12,260 nucleotides of DNA from Jimgerdemannia flammicorona (lineage: Eukaryota > Mucoromycota > Endogonomycetes > Endogonales > Endogonaceae). Shown piece after piece: positions 7,591 through 12,260 of this stretch; within the stretch, counting starts at the first letter, position 1; every line of letters begins with the position of its first letter. A program made the position numbers and the translations under genes. The stretch lies in contig RBNI01005684.1 in the NCBI GenBank assembly GCA_003990745.1, positions 1 through 12,260 of the forward strand, read 5' to 3'. The notes beneath the pieces were generated by a model. That model was not told the origin of the DNA and made no database searches. It saw only the letters and a program-made list of their open reading frames with translations.

Positions 7591-9739
7591 GCAGTGAACA
7601 AGACTTCGCTTCCGCCAGCCCAAAGTCTTCCACTTTTCCTTTCCGCACCCCCTCCACGTCCAAGTCTCAAAAGTCGGATCTAATTACCATCGTTAAAGCC
7701 CAAACGTCGCTCCTCGTCTCAAACATCAACAACGACAATTTTGAAAGGACTACGACCGAAATCCGCTCGGTACGTGTTTAACTGACTGAGTGAAACTCGG
7801 GGGGTGATCATGAGTGGTCTGTGGGATGGATCCCAAAGCGACATGCGTCACGTTATGCCTTGTAATGTTTTGCACCCAACTTCAACGTGACGCAAACCTG
7901 ATCTCCGAATTCTTTGATTCACAACTGTCAGCTTATCGACAAACACGGTCAACCGATTCGCCAGCACCTTCTGCGTCTGCTGCTTATCGAACAAGCCAAA
8001 AACTTATCCCGCGCCGACGGTTCTATTGAGACCGCCGCCTGCCGCCTTCTGAAAGACCACGTGCGCCTCATTGTCGTCGAGAACCCGAAACTCATTGGCA
8101 CTCTCAGCGAGGCCCTCGTCTCTGTTTGCAAGAGTGACTCCCTCAGAGACCTCGATTTAGAGCGACTCCTTCAGCAGTTGGAACTTGACCCCGTCGACCA
8201 GGTCACTGTCTCTGTCGCAATATACCCCGCTGCTAAGAAGGAGTTTGTATCTCAAGGTAAATAAAGATGGATGTAATATCACTTGTCGCTATTCCAACTG
8301 TGCCCTCCTTGTCTGTCTGTAAACCTTTCCGGTGGTTAATTTTTGTACCACATATCATTCTTTTTACCCAGCTTCTGCCATCATCCGAGCAAATCTTCCC
8401 ATCGTTATCGAAGCTATCGGTGACGCTTCCTCAACAAAAGCCATCCCTGACAGTGTGTTTGAGTCCTACCTCACCTTTTTTACCACATCGGACATTGAAG
8501 CTGTTGGCGTAACTTTGCAGAACGTGGAGTCATTGAAGGACGCCGTGAAAACAAGATTTGCATCAAACTCGTTGCCCGAAAATCTCAAACTGTTTTTCCA
8601 AACTGAGACAACGGATACGTAAGTACTAATACAGTATTTTTATGACCGGTTTTGGCACCTCGTTGTGTTTTATATATCGTGCTACAATGGAACCATGCTC
8701 ATACAACCGACTTGAACCCCATAATTTACAGACAAAACGACATGAGCGAAGCCGAGCAACACTCAACCCTGAGCAAGAACATGCAAGAGCTGGGCTACAG
8801 CTGCTGCACGTCCGTCTCCTCTATCAAAGACGTATTCGATCGCGTGGGCGGCGAGATCCAAGAGCAGGACGTGGCACAGGTGCTGGGTATGATGGCGCGC
8901 ACGCACACGGACCTAGGGGCTGACGGTTCAGGGTCGGATCAGACCTGGGATGTTGAGGTGTTTGTGACCGCATTGAACGAAACGGTATGTATTGGATATC
9001 CAATGCTTTATTTACGATTGTCCTTAAGTTCAGTATGGAGTAACCGAAACCCGTGATCATGTCTTGACTTAGCAGGCGCCCAATCTGGACTGGGTGAAGG
9101 TCATGGAGAATCTGGATTATGAACATTTTGTGATTTTTGACGCTAAAGGATTAGAGATTGTGACGGAAGCATTCCGCAAAAGCCCCAAAGTGTGTATTGT
9201 CGTCCGTTTGACTCGTTTTCGTTCAAGGGGTTGGGCCAAAAAAAAAAAAAAAAAAAAGAAAAGTCGGCCGCTCGAGAGTGAGGGAAGGTGGGAGCGTGGC
9301 GAATTCCGTGTTCTGTTTGAGGTTTCTTCAGCAGTACGCCTTACTTACCGTTGTGCTTCGATTCTCAGGGTCAAGACCCGTTTCCCGCGGAAGTGTTCTT
9401 TGGCCGCTGGAAGCACTTTCAAGGCCAGCTTAGCGCCCTTTACCAGATGGTGCACGCTTCTCCAGAAGTTCTCAATCTGAATACGTGTTCGGTTCAGAGA
9501 GTGATCCAGTTGGATGACTTCGCTAATGCGGGGGCACCCATCCGCCTGGCAGCCTCGCAGCTGGCGCAGCAGCAGGTCAACTGCATCGATTTGATCGATA
9601 CGATTGTCAATTTGGCCGATAGTGAGGTATTTGAGGATATCAAGATATTCATGGAGCGGATTGCGAACAAGTCGCCCGAAATCATGTTTTTGGGGCTTGT
9701 GCAGATTCAAGTATATACATTCCTCGGCATATCCTGCAT

Positions 9740-9777
<38 letters not shown>

Positions 9778-12260
9778 AGAATACATTATGATTGGGTGTG
9801 CTGACATCATTTTTACATACTTCCAGCCCATCAGAAACATCTTACACCAGGAATTTATTACACGGCTTCTGACCATCTTCCTCAATGGCCATTCGGGTTC
9901 CAGTCTGGTGTTTACCCGTTTATGGCAGCTGAATCCGAATTTGCTGGTATCGGGCTTCTTGGATCTTTACAATAAAGACGCAACATCTCTATCTCGTATT
10001 CTTGATGTCGCGCAGGACCTGAAGGTATGCACGCAGAATCGTAAACTATTATTACAATGTCTGGTTTGCCTTCCAGAACGACGTGTTTATATCATGATCT
10101 CCTTGCAGATCCTCACGGCGATCCTCCAGGTGAAACCGTTCCCCTTTGCGATTGATCTCGCCGCTCTGGCGTCGCGCCGCGAATATCTCAACCTGGAGAA
10201 ATGGCTGCAGGACAATATCGCCGAGCACAAGGACGTCTTTATCCGGTCTTGTTTGGACTTTTTGAGTCAAAAGATTGCGTCTGACGTGACACGACAGGAT
10301 ACTAATGCCATACCGCAATCAGTGCCTCTGTCCGTGGAGGTCATGGCTATCTTCCTTAGGGTGCTTTTAGAGAGGTTCGTAAAACTATACTGGCTGGATT
10401 TCACTTAATTCCCGGGATAATTATTAACATCATTTATACTACGTATAGCTCAATGTCTCCCGAGAACGCGGAGCTCTTGAAAGAAGTCCACAGTACCTGC
10501 TTGCAATCATACCCCAAACTAATGAATGTCAGATCGGGAGGTGATTCGAATTCAACCGGTGGCGAGGTATCATTCTCGGAGGACGTTGAAGAGGAAGCGA
10601 ATTCGTACTACGAACAGATATACCGAGGCGACATGAGTATCGAGCACATGATCGATCTCCTTCAACGGTTCAAGAACTCGAATGTGCCGCGCGAACAAGA
10701 CGTTTTCGCTTGTATGATCCACAACCTGTTCGACGAATACCGCTTCTTCCCCAAATATCCGGAAAAGGAGCTTGCGATTACTGGTGTATTATTCGGCTCG
10801 TTGATCCAGTACCAGCTCGTGTCATACATACCCCTTGGTATCGCGCTCCGTTATGTCTTGGATGCTCTCCGACAACCGGCCGGATCAAAGATGTTTGGGT
10901 TCGGCGTGCAGGCTTTGTTGCAATTCCAGTCTCGCTTACCAGAGTGGCCTCAGTACTGCTCCCACCTGTTGCAGATTCCGCAGTTGCAGCAGGCGCACCC
11001 AGAAATTGTCCGGTATATCCAGTCGACCTTGCAGGGCAATGGCGGGCAGTCGCCGGATCCGTCGGCGCCCCCAGTAGCGGACTCTTTGTCACCCAAAGTT
11101 GAGGTACCAGAAGAAGCGCCGGTGAAGGAAACGAAGCCAGTGTTTACGGCGTTGAATGTGGATACATTGTTGGCGAATGCCGACCAAGTGAACTTTGAGA
11201 TTCCCAACGAATCCGTTCAGGACAAGATTCTGTTCATCATTAATAATGTCGCACAGGCCAACCTTGAGGCCAAAACAGCAGAACTCAGAGATATTCTGGG
11301 TGAAACAGCTTATCAGTGGTTCAGTCACTACCTTGTGGTGAAGCGCGCGAGCATAGAGCCCAATTATCACCAGCTTTACCTCTTGTTGCTCGAGGCACTC
11401 GAAAGCCAGCAACTGTATCGTCACGTGTTGCACGAGACATACACGAATATCAAGATCCTGTTGAACGGAGAGAAGACTGTGCAGTCGTCATCCGAGCGTG
11501 CATTGCTCAAGAATCTGGGCTCGTGGTTGGGTGGGATGACGGTGGCAAGAAACAAGCCTATCAAGCACAAGAATATTGCGTTCAAGGTAAATGTTAATCA
11601 GTATGATACCCGAGATTCTGATATGGTAGTAAATGATATGGTAGTAAAACGTGCTCATCTCACCTATGTATTACACCATTCAATCATATAGGAACTATTG
11701 ATTGAAGGCTATGATAACAATCGCCTCATCGTTGTCATCCCATTCGTGTGCAAGGTGCTCGAGCAATGCAGCAAGAGCAAAGTCTTCAAGCCGCCTAATC
11801 CTTGGCTGATGGCTATCCTTCGCTTGCTGGTAGAACTGTACCTATATGCGGATCTGAAGCTGAACTTGAAGTTTGAGATTGAGGTTTTGTGCAAGAGTTT
11901 GAGCCTCGAGCTGAATGGTAGGTATTTCATCAAAGATCAACCAGCTGGTTATCAAAGTAAATATTTAAACATGTCGTCATACCCGATGTTACAGAGATCG
12001 AGCCAACTACCATCCTGAAAAACCGGCCGCCGAAGGAACTCGTGGCTGAGACGTCTGCATTGATTCCTGACACAATCCCGCGGGTTGGTGAGGGTGGATA
12101 TGCCCCCAGCGCTCGTGCGGCCGCCGGTTCTGCTTTCCTGCAAGGTCCACAGGAAAATCACTTTGCGACGTCGCCGTCATTACCTGGTATGCGTTAACAT
12201 TGTTCTCTCTGAATTCAAATTTATATGGTATGCTCTGCAAAAAAAAAAAAAAAAAAAAAA
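7587..12260 (+). CDS. NOT1: NOT1 (CNOT1), CCR4-NOT scaffold, 5' part, runs off the window
   Basis: Eleven exons are visible: 7587-7769, 7932-8256, 8372-8618, 8732-8984, 9076-9189, 9369-9710, 9827-10024, 10109-10374, 10449-11586, 11692-11917 and 11995-12186. They give about 1161 codons, then a GTATGC donor opens intron 11, which is cut by the window end. NOT1 is the large cytoplasmic/nuclear scaffold that gathers the Caf1-Ccr4 deadenylases and other subunits for mRNA decay. Residues 1 to about 680 form the helical N-terminal region. About 690-840 match the TTP-binding-like HEAT domain ([41 protein letters not shown]). About 875-1097 match the MIF4G domain that binds Caf1 ([47 protein letters not shown]). 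The rest of the usual ~2000-residue protein (CNOT9-binding and NOT-box regions) lies outside. The TAGCAG acceptor at 9070-9075 allows one optional Gln. Intron phases are mixed, unlike SGF73. Confidence 0.95.
9238..9257 (+). repeat. A(20) tract in NOT1 intron 5
   Basis: A run of twenty A residues, then GAAAAG, lies inside intron 5 (9190-9368). It is on the opposite strand sense from the T runs in other introns, so these tracts are not all polypyrimidine tracts. Confidence 0.85.
9742..9776 (+). repeat. T(35) tract in NOT1 intron 6
   Basis: Thirty-five T residues lie in intron 6 (9711-9826), 50 nt before its CAG acceptor. This is simple sequence whose exact length is uncertain. Confidence 0.85.
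12240..12260 (+). repeat. Terminal poly-A run in NOT1 intron 11
   Basis: At least 21 A residues close the window inside the start of NOT1 intron 11. Other introns here carry similar tracts, so this is probably an intronic homopolymer at which the assembly stopped, not an mRNA tail. Confidence 0.7.

Noticed and set aside
1..12260. CRISPR arrays, operons, bacterial or phage systems
   Set aside because: All genes are intron-containing eukaryotic genes, and no spaced repeat array or prokaryotic signal is present.

Overview
The window reads as nuclear DNA from an early-diverging, non-Dikarya fungus. The genes are packed closely, the introns are short (65-181 bp) and numerous, and the recognisable proteins are fungal or general eukaryotic gene-expression factors. 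A near-perfect U12-type AT-AC intron fits a lineage that kept the minor spliceosome, which ascomycetes and basidiomycetes are generally thought to have lost. The lineage call is inference from these traits; no species is claimed. The window opens in a C8/(AT)n run and ends in a poly-A run, so it may be a whole contig broken at low-complexity sequence.

Layout: (1) 1-685 holds no recognisable gene, but has a roughly 50-bp direct repeat in which each copy ends in a poly-A tract. (2) 686-1411, minus strand: a two-exon DUF4604 (KIAA1143-like) protein. (3) 1412-3250: promoter and intergenic sequence with two TGACGTCA palindromes and one weak candidate small gene. (4) 3251-5635, plus strand: a nine-exon SGF73/ataxin-7 gene, a subunit of the SAGA deubiquitinase module; its intron 4 is U12-type. 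(5) 5636-6562: convergent 3' region with a 68-nt T tract. (6) 6563-7186, minus strand: a four-exon SUS1/ENY2 gene, another subunit of the same module (and of TREX-2). (7) 7187-7586: a shared divergent promoter with one TGACGTCA. (8) 7587 to beyond the window end, plus strand: the first 11 exons (about 1161 codons) of NOT1, the CCR4-NOT scaffold.

The four genes act in chromatin and mRNA metabolism. SGF73 and SUS1 should assemble together with Ubp8 and Sgf11 to remove ubiquitin from histone H2B. NOT1 scaffolds mRNA deadenylation. DUF4604 has no assigned function.

All exon structures were worked out by hand from reading frame, splice-site consensus and remembered family sequence. No alignment, RNA evidence or database search was available.
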